DNA from: Bacteroidales bacterium UBA5621
GTDB taxonomy: Bacteria > Bacteroidota > Bacteroidia > Bacteroidales > VadinHA17
NCBI GenBank assembly: GCA_002424525.1
Contig: DIKJ01000071.1
Location: forward strand, 1 to 12,729
DNA: 12,729 bases
Reading direction: 5' to 3'
Under the pieces are notes generated by a model. It searched no databases and was not told the origin of the DNA. It was given only the letters and a program-made list of their open reading frames with translations. This document shows, piece after piece, positions 1-7,576 of the stretch. The position numbers and the translations under genes are program-made. Position 1 is the first letter of the stretch; each line of letters opens with the position of its first letter.

Positions 1-1206
1 GATTTCAAAACGGCCGGAAAGGAGAGTGGGGCGGCATGGAAACTATTCTGGACCACTGGAGGAGCAGTCGATTTCTCCGGGTGCACCGATCCCCGGGCCT
101 TTGAACTGGAAAGACGCATAATCCTTTCACAATATCTTACGAAAATACAATGCAGTGGTTCACTCCCTCCTGCCGAAACGGGACTTACCTTCAATAGCTG
201 GTATGGCAAATTTCATCTCGAGATGCACTGGTGGCACGCTGTCCATTTTGCTCTGTGGCAGAGAGGAAAGATACTTGAAAAGCAGATGGAATACTATACG
301 GCAATTTTTGAAAATGCACGAAAAACAGCAGATCATCAGGGATATAATGGAGTCAGATGGCCAAAAATGGTGGGGCCTGACGGCAGGGAGAGTCCGAGTA
401 CCATCGGAACTTATCTAATCTGGCAGCAACCTCATGTGATCTTTTATCCGGAACTGTTGTATAAAAATTCTGAAGACAAAAAGGCGATACTGGATAAATA
501 CAGCGGGCTGGTTTTTGCTACCGCTGACTTCATGGCATCCTATGTATGGTTTGATACTGTTTCCGGAAGGTATATTCTTGGACCGGTGCTCATTCCGGCA
601 CAGGAGAGCCTGCGGCTTGAAACGACCATAAATCCTGTTTTCGAACTGGCCTACTGGTACTGGGGACTGAAGACAGCCCGGGATTGGAAAATCAGACTCG
701 GTCTTGAACCAGATCCCCTGTGGACCGATATAATCGAAAAGATTTCTGTATTGCCTGTACTGGATGGTGTTTATCTTTGTTCGGAGGATACCAGGGACTC
801 CTGGGAGAACCCGCGCTACATGAGCGATCATCCGATCGTGTCAGGCATTTCCGGTGTTATTCCCCGGACAAGGCTTGTTGACACTGAAATCTTAAGCAAT
901 ACTCTGGATACGATAAAAAGAAAATGGAACTGGCAATCGACCTGGGGCTGGGATTTTCCGATGCTGGCAATGTCGGCTGCATCGATTGGAAGAGGAGAGG
1001 ATGCCATCGATTTTCTTCTTATGGATGCTCCCAAGAACAGGTATTTACTTAATGGCCATAACTATCAGGATGCACGGCTCTCAATATACCTTCCCGGAAA
1101 CGGCGGTATCCTGACAGCTGTTGCAAAGATGTGTGTTTCGGATCAGTTTCCCCGCAACGGGAAATGGAATGTCCGGTGGGAAAACCTGAATTCTTATGTT
1201 GAATGA
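1..1206 (+). CDS. Six-hairpin glycoside hydrolase, C-terminal part (5' end outside window)
   Basis: The frame is open from the first base, so about 401 residues of the C-terminal part are visible and the true start lies to the left. An internal Met at 223 is not the likely start, because the family-like sequence FELERRIILSQYL and NSWYGKFHLEMHWWHAVHF runs through it. Trp/His-rich blocks such as EMHWWHAVHFALW, NPVFELAYWYWGL and WGWDFPMLAM are typical of (alpha/alpha)6-barrel enzymes related to GH65/GH95/GH78, often annotated as secreted glycosidases in Bacteroidota. GPVLIPAQES may carry the general acid Glu; this is inferred from its place in the fold. The substrate cannot be told. It ends with TGA, and the next reading frame overlaps the stop, which suggests co-transcription with the following secreted protein. 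Confidence 0.75.
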   Translation, partial: DFKTAGKESGAAWKLFWTTGGAVDFSGCTDPRAFELERRIILSQYLTKIQCSGSLPPAETGLTFNSWYGKFHLEMHWWHAVHFALWQRGKILEKQMEYYTAIFENARKTADHQGYNGVRWPKMVGPDGRESPSTIGTYLIWQQPHVIFYPELLYKNSEDKKAILDKYSGLVFATADFMASYVWFDTVSGRYILGPVLIPAQESLRLETTINPVFELAYWYWGLKTARDWKIRLGLEPDPLWTDIIEKISVLPVLDGVYLCSEDTRDSWENPRYMSDHPIVSGISGVIPRTRLVDTEILSNTLDTIKRKWNWQSTWGWDFPMLAMSAASIGRGEDAIDFLLMDAPKNRYLLNGHNYQDARLSIYLPGNGGILTAVAKMCVSDQFPRNGKWNVRWENLNSYVE

Positions 1207-1226
1207 TACTTCAAAGAAACGAGAGT

Positions 1227-1919
1227 ATGAAAAAGACTAGTTGCCAGGTTTATATAACTTTAATTCTGGGGATACTGATTTTATCGGACTTGACCGGATT
1301 TTTAACGGCCCAGACCGGTCCGGAGGATGCATCTCCCCAGTTTCTGTATCCTGATTATTCAGAAAGTGTTGTCAGACTTAAGAATGGACAGACACGTACC
1401 CTTAGCCTGAACTATAACATAGTTACAGAAAGCATGGTATATGAGCAGGACGGGAAGCTTTATGATCTTATTGGACTGGAGACAATTGATACTATCTTTA
1501 TCCGGGGGTATAGTTTCGTACCCTTCGGCAAAGTTTTTCATGAGGTGGTATTGACAGGACCTGTAACACTTTTTATCCAGCACCAGGGGACTTTGATACC
1601 ACCGGGCAAGCCGGCAGGTTACGGCGGGACTTCACAGACTTCAAGCATCACCAGTTACTCGGGCATCAATACCGCAGGAGGATTCTATAACCTCAAACTG
1701 CCATCAGACTATAAGGTGAATGTCAATCCGACTTACTGGGTCAGGATGGATTACCAGATGCAAAGCTTCATCAACAAGCGACAGTTCCTGAAAATCTTTC
1801 CCGGACAGTCCGGTGAGCTTAAACAATTTATTAAAAAGAACAGGATCAGGTTCGATAACAGGGAGCATATTGTACGGGTCATTAATTACTGTAATGAATT
1901 ATTTCCTGTCATCCGTTAA
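1227..1919 (+). CDS. Secreted protein of unknown function (Bacteroidota family)
   Basis: About 230 residues. I chose the ATG at 1227 over the one at 1203, which overlaps the previous stop, because it starts directly with MKKT, then a hydrophobic stretch ending near TGFLTAQ: a normal Sec signal peptide. The mature part has no catalytic motif I recognise. It contains the segments QFLYPDYSESVVRLKNGQ, YNIVTESMVYEQDG and LIPPGKPAGYGGTSQTS, then a basic C-terminal part (INKRQFLKIFPGQSGELKQFIKKN). I recall this kind of protein as a common uncharacterised periplasmic or outer-membrane-associated protein of Bacteroidota. It sits 20 bp after the glycosidase, so the two probably share a transcript, but no functional link is shown. 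Confidence 0.75.
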   Translation: MKKTSCQVYITLILGILILSDLTGFLTAQTGPEDASPQFLYPDYSESVVRLKNGQTRTLSLNYNIVTESMVYEQDGKLYDLIGLETIDTIFIRGYSFVPFGKVFHEVVLTGPVTLFIQHQGTLIPPGKPAGYGGTSQTSSITSYSGINTAGGFYNLKLPSDYKVNVNPTYWVRMDYQMQSFINKRQFLKIFPGQSGELKQFIKKNRIRFDNREHIVRVINYCNELFPVIR

Positions 1920-2085
1920 CTCAAAACCACCGTCTGTTGACCAGAACTTTCAGATTTTAGGCTGATAAATTAATTTCAGGACAATTTAGGATCGGATCGT
2001 ATACCATTATGTAAGAAAATTATTCCTGGAAACTACTTCCGGTATTCTTATTTTTATGTTGGGGTAATTTTGAGAGGATGTGAAT

Positions 2086-4041
2086 ATGAAAAGCTTTAAG
2101 CTTATTCTGGTGTTAATCTGTCTTGCAGGGTGGATCATACCGGCAACAGGCACTGCACAGGATGCTGCGAAATCAGTGAGAATTAAATTCTCAAAAGTAT
2201 CAGCAGAAGATACTGAAAGAATCAACCGGCTTATTGATGCCGGGTATAAGTATCTTTCTCACATGGATTATTTTGATAAGGGAAAAGCATGCATTGACAC
2301 AGCGCTTGCAATCTGCAAGGAAAGAAGAATGGAGGTCCCGCCACGCCTGACTCTTCTGATGGCAGAGCACTCTTTTGTCACGGGTGACTCAAGAAACGCT
2401 CTGGTGTATGCGGAAAAGGCTTTACAGCAAACTGAAAGCAGGGGCGATAAAGATGTTCATGCAAGAGCTCTCTACTTTCTTGGCAAATACTATGCACGTA
2501 CAGGTTATTTCAATGAAAGCCTTGAATACCTGGAGAAAGCTATTGCTTTTTCAAAGAAAAACCGGATAAAGGGAGTTATACCAAAAAGTTACTATATACA
2601 GGCAAGGGAGGTATATTATCTCATGAGGCAATGGGAAAAATACATACCGGGCCTTCAGAATCTTATCGCTGAATCAATTGCTGAAGAGGATACAATGAAC
2701 CTGAACCTTGGATATTATTTTCTCGGCAGCAGGCATGCAGATACACTCAGACCCTGGAAAAATTTCAAACTGGCCGATTCACTGCTTAAAAAGAGCTATA
2801 AGCTGGCATCGATACGAAAAGACACAGGATTAATGGCCGGCTCCCTGGCAAATATGGGATGGAATTTCTATGGGGAATCCATGTATGATTCATCGCTTTA
2901 TTGCTACGAAAAAGCTCTGAAATACTCCATTCTCAACAATAATTACTCTACTGCTGCAAATGCATTGGGAAATATCGCTACAATTTATCGTGATCAGGGA
3001 TATATCAACTGGTCGGTCAGTTACTACAACAAGGCAATTGAAATGGCAAAAAAGGTAAGGGACTGGTATTCTCTTGATTGGATATACTTTGACCTTACCA
3101 ATATTTATCTTAAACGCGGGGATACAACCCGGGCTTATAACAATTTTGTCCTTCATAAGGAGTTCAGCGATTCCCTGAAAATAACAACAAATATCAAGGG
3201 ATTGTCGGATGCCAAACTCCGTTATGAGACCGATTCTCACAAGAAAGAGGTTGAACTTCTGTCTCTAAGAATAAAAAACCAGCGTCTCATGATTTACGGA
3301 TTTAGCGGATTCCTTGTCCTCTCTCTTGCTATAGGTCTCCTTCTGTTCAGGGGATCGAAACTGAAAGCCAGACGCCGCATCAGCGAAATGAACCGCAAGA
3401 TCTCAGAGGTCACTCAGGCCAACCTCCGTCAGCAGATGAATCCGCACTTCATTTTCAATACCCTTAATTCGATTCAGTACTATATGTACCAGCACGATAA
3501 GCTGGCAACAAATAATTACCTTACGAAGTTCTCGAGTCTCATGCGCAAGGTCCTTGAGAACTCGCGCCATACCTCAGTGACCCTCCACGATGAGCTGGAA
3601 GCACTTAATCTTTATCTTGAGCTTGAACGCATACGGTTTAAGGATAAGTTTGATTATGAAATAACTGTTGACGAAGAAATAGACGCACTGATGTATAAGG
3701 TACCGACAATGCTTATCCAGCCTTATGTTGAGAATTCTATCTGTCACGGACTGATGCCCGGTGAGGGGAAAGGAATCGTGAAAATCGACCTTAAACTGAA
3801 TTCAAGCTATATTAATTGTACAATTGAAGATAACGGTATAGGTCGCGATGCAGCACAGAAAATCAGGGAGAAAAGTGAAAATAATCATAACTCACTGGGT
3901 ACACAGATCGTTACATCCCGGCTGGATCTGGTTAATTCTCTTTATGGGACAAGTCTGAAAACAATTTATACCGATCTGAAAGATGAAAAGGGCGAGCCGG
4001 AAGGCACGAGAGTGGAGATTCACATACCAATACTTACATGA
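2086..4041 (+). CDS. LytS/YehU-type histidine kinase with N-terminal TPR sensor
   Basis: A membrane sensor kinase of 651 residues from the ATG at 2086. GTG 2080 is also possible, but AGAGG eight bases upstream of 2086 and the immediate MKSFK signal favour the ATG. In order: a signal peptide (about 1-25); a periplasmic block of TPR-like helices (about 30-380, e.g. ALYFLGKYYARTGYFNESLEYLEKA and ALGNIATIYRDQGYINWSVSYYNKA); one membrane segment (about 401-423); a short coiled linker; then a His_kinase (PF06580-like) domain. The phosphoacceptor is His454 in NPHFIFNTLNS. ATP binding is by the N box QPYVENSICHG (Asn550) and the G box EDNGIGR (Asp582). It should phosphorylate the LytTR regulator encoded by the overlapping next gene. 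The signal sensed by the TPRs is unknown. Confidence 0.92.
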   Translation: MKSFKLILVLICLAGWIIPATGTAQDAAKSVRIKFSKVSAEDTERINRLIDAGYKYLSHMDYFDKGKACIDTALAICKERRMEVPPRLTLLMAEHSFVTGDSRNALVYAEKALQQTESRGDKDVHARALYFLGKYYARTGYFNESLEYLEKAIAFSKKNRIKGVIPKSYYIQAREVYYLMRQWEKYIPGLQNLIAESIAEEDTMNLNLGYYFLGSRHADTLRPWKNFKLADSLLKKSYKLASIRKDTGLMAGSLANMGWNFYGESMYDSSLYCYEKALKYSILNNNYSTAANALGNIATIYRDQGYINWSVSYYNKAIEMAKKVRDWYSLDWIYFDLTNIYLKRGDTTRAYNNFVLHKEFSDSLKITTNIKGLSDAKLRYETDSHKKEVELLSLRIKNQRLMIYGFSGFLVLSLAIGLLLFRGSKLKARRRISEMNRKISEVTQANLRQQMNPHFIFNTLNSIQYYMYQHDKLATNNYLTKFSSLMRKVLENSRHTSVTLHDELEALNLYLELERIRFKDKFDYEITVDEEIDALMYKVPTMLIQPYVENSICHGLMPGEGKGIVKIDLKLNSSYINCTIEDNGIGRDAAQKIREKSENNHNSLGTQIVTSRLDLVNSLYGTSLKTIYTDLKDEKGEPEGTRVEIHIPILT

Positions 4042-4802
4042 ACAGAAAGCTGAAAACGATCATTGTGGATGATGAACCGGATGCGGTAAATTTTATCAAT
4101 TCAATCATTGGTGAATATTGTCCTGCACTTGAGGTTACAGGCAAAGCCCACAACGTGATCGAAGGGGAGCAGGTGATAACGGAGAAAAAACCTGATCTGG
4201 TCTTTCTCGATGTGGAGATGCCCAATGGTACCGGGTTTGATCTGCTTGCCCGGTTCCCGGAGAAGGATTTTGAGGTGATCTTCATTACTGCATTTAATCA
4301 TTATGCAATCAAGGCAATTAAATTCAGCGCTGTTGATTATATACTTAAGCCGATCAATATCAACGAGTTCATTGAAGCAGTCAACAGGGTCTGTACCAAA
4401 CGATCAGAAAAATCGGACCGGAGCCAGGAGAATTTCAAAGTATTGATGGAGAATCTGCGAACGGCACTTCCATCACGACTGGCCATCCCGACTGCCGATG
4501 GTATGGAATACATCAATCCGAAGGACATAGTACGAATTGAAGCGGACCGGAGCTATTCGTGGGTTTTCATTACAAACAACAGGAAGGTGCTTGTGTCAAA
4601 GCACCTTAAGGAATTTCAGGATCTGCTGAGTGACCGGCATTTCTTCAGGGCACATAATTCGCATCTCGTAAATCTGCGATTCGTCAGGAAATATATCCGC
4701 CGTGAAGGAGGATATATCGAGATGTTCGACGGCTCACAGATCCCCATTTCCCGTACAAGAAAAGACCTTTTTCTTGTACATATGTCGAGGTTTAAGGGCT
4801 GA
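4038..4802 (+). CDS. LytTR-family response regulator (LytR/AlgR type)
   Basis: A cytoplasmic response regulator of 254 residues. The receiver domain (about 5-120) has acidic residues VDDE at 10-13, phosphoacceptor Asp58 in VFLDVEMPNGTG, Thr84 and Lys104 in LKP. A linker of about 25 residues leads to a LytTR DNA-binding domain (about 149-254). Its hallmarks are DIVRIEADRSYSWVF, KHLKEFQDLLSDRHFFRAHNSHLVN and GSQIPISRTRK. The start ATG overlaps the kinase stop in an ATGA, so translation is probably coupled and the two form a cognate two-component system. LytTR regulators usually bind direct repeats upstream of targets; no target in this window can be assigned. A terminator follows about 12 bases after the stop. 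Confidence 0.95.
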   Translation: MNRKLKTIIVDDEPDAVNFINSIIGEYCPALEVTGKAHNVIEGEQVITEKKPDLVFLDVEMPNGTGFDLLARFPEKDFEVIFITAFNHYAIKAIKFSAVDYILKPININEFIEAVNRVCTKRSEKSDRSQENFKVLMENLRTALPSRLAIPTADGMEYINPKDIVRIEADRSYSWVFITNNRKVLVSKHLKEFQDLLSDRHFFRAHNSHLVNLRFVRKYIRREGGYIEMFDGSQIPISRTRKDLFLVHMSRFKG

Positions 4803-4813
4803 TACATTGAATT

Positions 4814-4844
4814 AAAAAGGGCGCCCTTTTGAGACACCCTTTTT
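4814..4844. terminator. Rho-independent terminator between convergent genes
   Basis: An AAAAAGGG arm at 4814-4821 pairs with CCCTTTTT at 4837-4844, so the structure ends in a T-run on the plus strand and begins with an A-run for the minus strand. It can therefore serve both the two-component operon on its left and the convergent minus-strand gene ending at 4899. Inside it, 4815-4830 is also a perfect 16-bp palindrome, giving an alternative fold. Confidence 0.75.
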
Positions 4845-4898
4845 AGTTAAATTAAAACCTAAAATCAGGACCGGCCGGATAGCCGCATGTAGAAGATT

Positions 4899-5381
4899 TT
4901 ATTTTATAGCCAGAATGGCTTCCTGATCCTTTAAAAGAAACGGGTAATAAGCTGCGATGAGTTTTGAATTCTCACGGTCGCTCATTTTGTCGCATGTAAT
5001 GAGCCTTTGATGGAAGTATTCCTCATTGTTGAGCTTGTCGGCGGAGGTTTTGTAGCCCTCCTTCTCGAGCTGCTTGTCCAGCCGTTCAACGCCAAAGTAT
5101 TTGTCGTTGCATACATACTGGATCGACAGGTTGTCAGACAATACGTAGTACTTTTTGCATTTCGGTGTTTTTTCGACTGCAATAGTAGCCTTAAGGCCGG
5201 TGTTCTGATATGAGACACGGAACCCTTCAAGTTCTTTCCCGTTAATGACAACAGGCTGTTCCATGGTCTCAATCCGGTAGTCTCCAAGTGCTGTCCAGGT
5301 TTTTCCTTCAGCAACAAATTTTTGTGAAAACGATGCAGTACAGATAAGAGCAAGCACTGCGGCAAAAAACATTCTTTTCAT
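4899..5381 (-). CDS. Small secreted protein of unknown function
   Basis: 160 residues starting at ATG 5381-5379. The first 19 residues (MKRMFFAAVLALICTASFS) form a clear signal peptide with likely cleavage before Gln. The mature part begins QKFVAEGKTWTALGDYRI and contains GKELEGFRVSYQNTGLKATIAVEKTPKCKKYYVLSD, a pattern I cannot tie to a named family. Three cysteines are left in the mature part, in PKCKKYY, QYVCNDKY and ITCDKMS. No lipobox is seen, so a periplasmic location is more likely than lipoprotein. It is convergent with the regulator operon and shares its terminator. Function is unknown. Confidence 0.7.
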   Translation of the reverse strand: MKRMFFAAVLALICTASFSQKFVAEGKTWTALGDYRIETMEQPVVINGKELEGFRVSYQNTGLKATIAVEKTPKCKKYYVLSDNLSIQYVCNDKYFGVERLDKQLEKEGYKTSADKLNNEEYFHQRLITCDKMSDRENSKLIAAYYPFLLKDQEAILAIK

Positions 5382-5462
5382 GGCATAAAAGATTAATTAA
5401 TAATTGTATAGATCGCTTTTACTGTCTATATATCTTTTTGACTGTCCATTTTCTCAAAGATT

Positions 5463-5494
5463 ATAGCTTTAAACTCATATCGAATTTAAGCTAT
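5463..5494. other. Hairpin-forming inverted repeat
   Basis: ATAGCTTTAAA (5463-5473) pairs with TTTAAGCTAT (5485-5494), leaving one bulged T and an 11-base spacer. It lies upstream of the 4899-5381 gene and downstream of the decayed GH2 gene. There is no convincing T-run on either strand, so a terminator role is uncertain; it could equally be an operator. Confidence 0.3.
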
Positions 5495-5519
5495 CCCTGG
5501 AAACAGAAAAGCGCAAACC

Positions 5520-5553
5520 AACGGATAGCAGGTTTGAATTAACGGATAGCAGG
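5520..5553. repeat. Pair of 13-bp direct repeats
   Basis: AACGGATAGCAGG occurs at 5520-5532 and again at 5541-5553, a spacing of 21 bp start to start. That is two helical turns, the spacing expected for two sites bound on one face of DNA. The rest of 5382-5635 shows no gene or coding remnant I can recognise. Confidence 0.6.
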
Positions 5554-5635
5554 AAACGGGCAGTTAAAACAGTTCTCTGCCGGTTAAAGGATTTCAACTT
5601 CCTGAACAGCCATGGGTCTAAACCCGTACACTATT

Positions 5636-6033
5636 TTATTCCACCCTGATCAGGGTAGTTTTCGCGATCAGCCCGCCTGACGAGGCCGTGATTTCCACAT
5701 CTCCTTTTTCGAAACCTGATTGTACTATGAGCAGAGCCTTTCCATAGAAGAGCCTGACAAAATCGGCCTGGAAGGGATCCAGCGACTGCGGGTCGCCATT
5801 TCCGACACCTGCAATTTTCCCTGCTCCTTTAACTGAGAGATCAATACGGTTATCTGCCAGAGGACAAAATATCTCCTGCGGCGACTGACTGGTTATGCAC
5901 GGTCGAAGTTCCCCCTGGCAAACTTCCAGCCTGTCTGAAGAGTGATAACGTCCCTGGCCAGGATTCCTGAAGAAAGAATAATAAACAACGGAAGGCTGAC
6001 CACCAGCCTTAAAATAATTGTTCTGTATTTCAT
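5636..6033 (-). pseudogene. GH2 beta-galactosidase-type pseudogene with large internal deletion
   Basis: Two fragments of one gene in different frames. The 5' part (6033 down to 5893) encodes a 46-residue signal-peptide start ending ITLQTGWKFARGNFDRA then stop. This is the usual first stretch of a secreted GH2 enzyme (the GWKF(x)nG(N/D)FD pattern). The 3' part, in another frame and ending TAA at 5636-5638, reads ADNRIDLSVKGAGKIAGVGNGDPQS and then DPFQADFVRLFYGKALLIVQSG, which matches the C-terminal domain of the same enzymes (ADN-GxGxIAGVxNG-PF-GKxLxIxQ). GH2 enzymes have roughly 800 residues or more, so most of the gene, including the catalytic barrel, is gone. The junction lies near 5880-5900. 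The start is 11 bp after the plug-protein stop, so the intact genes were probably one operon. Assignment rests on remembered motifs, not an alignment. Confidence 0.7.
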
Positions 6034-6044
6034 GCTGATTAATT

Positions 6045-6710
6045 TTATTTGAGTGTGATCTTGATCACCCCGTTAGCTCCCTGCGCCCCATATAATGATG
6101 AACGGACATCATCAATGAACTCGATATTTTTCACATAGTCAGGGTTAATATAGGAGATATCGTTGACGATCTTTTCGTCAACAACCAGCAGGACCCTGGG
6201 ATTGGAATCAAATGATCGGACCCTGGTATTTACAATGGTGGTTCCCTGAACCCTTACATTATATATCTCACTGCTGATAAGCTCGTATATCGATTTGTAT
6301 ATTGAATAATCTTTGCCGGACGAACCTGCTCCCCGCTGTGTTGCTCTCCTCAGTGCCTCCTCGGATACATGTCCGTTCTGCACTGCCAGGTTAAAGTTGT
6401 TTTTTCTGTCAACATAGACCAGGTCAGCAATATAAACATTGTCTCTCCCCAATCTGAGCCTTTTATCCCTGAATCCCGCTGCAGAGATATTGAGGACATC
6501 ATTAGGATATGCTGTGATGGCAAAATTGCCTGCTGAGTCAGTGAATACCGTTTGCCCCGACCTGGCAGCTGATACCTTTGCGTTGTTTAACGGTATGGAT
6601 TTGAATGTTGTGACAACACCTGTAACAAGTGTCAGGTCCTGAGCATAAGTTTTGATACTGATTGCCGTGACCATCATTATTGAGAAAAGGAATATGATTT
6701 TATGTTTCAT
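6045..6710 (-). CDS. CarboxypepD_reg-like / TonB plug-domain protein without a barrel
   Basis: 221 residues from ATG 6710-6708. A signal peptide (about 1-23, ending KTYAQ) is followed by a carboxypeptidase-regulatory-like beta-sandwich (about 28-95). A plug-like segment ends the protein: PRVLLVVDEKIVNDISYINPDYVKNIEFIDDVRSSLYGAQGANGVIKITLK. The end resembles the SusC/TonB-receptor plug signature (VDxxI...IxxIExLxD..S..YGxxGANGVIxITxK). A full SusC receptor has about 1000 residues; here the barrel is absent, yet the stop is clean, so this is a stand-alone plug protein of a kind known in Bacteroidota rather than an obvious truncation. It sits just upstream of the GH2 pseudogene on the same strand, implying a former glycan-related operon. 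A weak TAACTTTA, close to the Bacteroidota -7 consensus, lies upstream (minus strand, 6730-6737). Confidence 0.82.
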   Translation of the reverse strand: MKHKIIFLFSIMMVTAISIKTYAQDLTLVTGVVTTFKSIPLNNAKVSAARSGQTVFTDSAGNFAITAYPNDVLNISAAGFRDKRLRLGRDNVYIADLVYVDRKNNFNLAVQNGHVSEEALRRATQRGAGSSGKDYSIYKSIYELISSEIYNVRVQGTTIVNTRVRSFDSNPRVLLVVDEKIVNDISYINPDYVKNIEFIDDVRSSLYGAQGANGVIKITLK

Positions 6711-6760
6711 TGCTGATTTGATTATCCGGTAAAGTTACTAAATCTCCCGGGCAATTCCTC

Positions 6761-6800
6761 GAACATTCAGAAGGAATCAGCCATCAGATTATGAATGTTC
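6761..6800. repeat. Perfect 9-bp inverted repeat at base-composition change
   Basis: GAACATTCA at 6761-6769 is matched exactly by TGAATGTTC at 6792-6800, with a 22-base spacer. It lies upstream of the minus-strand plug gene and at the point where the sequence turns from mixed composition to strongly A+T-rich. It could be an operator, an RNA hairpin or a boundary scar; none is proven. Confidence 0.5.
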
Positions 6801-6819
6801 ATATTAAAAATCTAATTAA

Positions 6820-6951
6820 ATGGAAACCTTAGAAATTGTTTTGTTATCTATAGGAATAGTTATAATTGTATTTACAGTCATCATAGCAATTAAAATTCCT
6901 CAACCAACTGTTTTTCAATTATGGGCCTTTAGAGTAATCATAGCTTTATAA
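6820..6951 (+). CDS. Possible 43-aa single-span membrane peptide
   Basis: An ATG-to-TAA frame encoding METLEIVLLSIGIVIIVF followed by TVIIAIKIPQPTVFQLWAFRVIIAL. Residues about 5-24 are a strong membrane segment, followed by a P-x-P-x-x-F-Q...F-R-V-x-x-A-L motif. I recall that kind of motif heading the membrane region of longer bacterial proteins (PTPFQ...FRVVLALAAA). If that is right, this is a truncated remnant or a minimal form that lacks the second membrane helix. No clear ribosome site is visible, but Bacteroidota often lack one. A 16-bp perfect palindrome starts two bases after the stop. Confidence 0.35.
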   Translation: METLEIVLLSIGIVIIVFTVIIAIKIPQPTVFQLWAFRVIIAL

Positions 6952-7261
6952 TTTTTATCTAGATAAAATGCAGAACATGAATTTTTAGAATAAAGAAATC
7001 AAAGTCAATACATTTACAAACCTATTTTAAAGGACTCGATTTTATTGTTGAAACCCTCAAGTTGACTGTTTGATATGCAATACTATTTATAATTTAAAAT
7101 GACAGTGTTATGCAATTGTATGTCTTGAAACGTAAGCATTCGAACTTCTGCTAGAACTTGACGGGCCATTAAATAATTGTTATCTAAAAACAGTGGAAAG
7201 ATATTATTACTACCTTTAAAGGTATTTTGCAATTAAACTCTACAAAAATTATTTAGAGACA
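6952..7261. other. A+T-rich non-coding stretch with two perfect palindromes
   Basis: No gene is supported here. A 16-bp perfect palindrome with centre ATCTAGAT lies at 6953-6968, directly after the small ORF, and a 14-bp palindrome, TACCTTTAAAGGTA, at 7211-7224, 37 bases before the GIY-YIG start. The second is well placed for an operator of that gene, followed by a weak promoter-like TATTTTG. No tRNA, CRISPR repeat or riboswitch pattern was seen. Confidence 0.4.
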
Positions 7262-7567
7262 ATGAAAAGAGATTCATATGTATATGGACATTTTGATATG
7301 AATGGTAATTGTTTCTACATTGGCAAAGGAGTTGGCGGCAGAGCCTATGCAAAATCAACTCGTGCAAGGCATCCTATCTGGTTTTATTATGTTAATAAAC
7401 ACTTGAACGGTCAATATGAAGCTAAAATCCTCAAGGATAATTTAACTGATGACGAAGCAGAAGAATTAGAAGCAGAACTTATTCTTAAATATAGCAAACA
7501 GTTGATAAATTGGGTACGACCAATAGTGGCAAAAACCGCACAACGCGTTTATATTAGTAATAATTGA
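7262..7567 (+). CDS. GIY-YIG nuclease-domain protein
   Basis: 101 residues. The GIY-YIG fold is recognised from YVYGH (6-10, in place of GIY), CFYIGKG (17-23, the YIG element) and the conserved Arg27 in GGRAY. Then come a RHPIW segment (36-40) and an acidic helix, DDEAEELEAELI, in which Glu72 is the likely metal-binding residue. The domain is complete, so cleavage activity is possible, but no DNA-recognition domain is attached. After SKQLINW the tail (VRPIVAKTAQRVYISNN) departs from what I recall of related proteins, where LxNW is followed by Asn-Pro and a longer tail. The C-terminus may therefore be shortened or replaced. The stop is followed within a few bases, in the same frame, by an IS transposase remnant, so truncation by that element is plausible. 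Confidence 0.7.
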   Translation: MKRDSYVYGHFDMNGNCFYIGKGVGGRAYAKSTRARHPIWFYYVNKHLNGQYEAKILKDNLTDDEAEELEAELILKYSKQLINWVRPIVAKTAQRVYISNN

Positions 7568-7576
7568 ATTAGGCTG

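Noticed and set aside
415..831. 138-residue minus-strand frame opposite the glycoside hydrolase
   Set aside because: No motif, and fully antisense to a well-supported enzyme.
2065..2072. TAATTTTG, a perfect match to the Bacteroidota -7 promoter consensus ahead of the kinase gene
   Set aside because: It lies only about 14-20 bases before the start codon and has no TTTG/TTG element at the usual distance upstream, so it would give an almost leaderless transcript.
4982..5365. 127-residue minus-strand frame inside the small secreted protein gene
   Set aside because: It overlaps the signal-peptide ORF in another frame and has Ser/Thr/Arg-rich, low-information sequence; a shadow frame.
7530..7576. 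Possible attC-like integron cassette end after the GIY-YIG gene (ACAACGCG...TTAGGC)
   Set aside because: The two halves do not pair as an attC site, and the adjacent transposase relic gives a simpler account.
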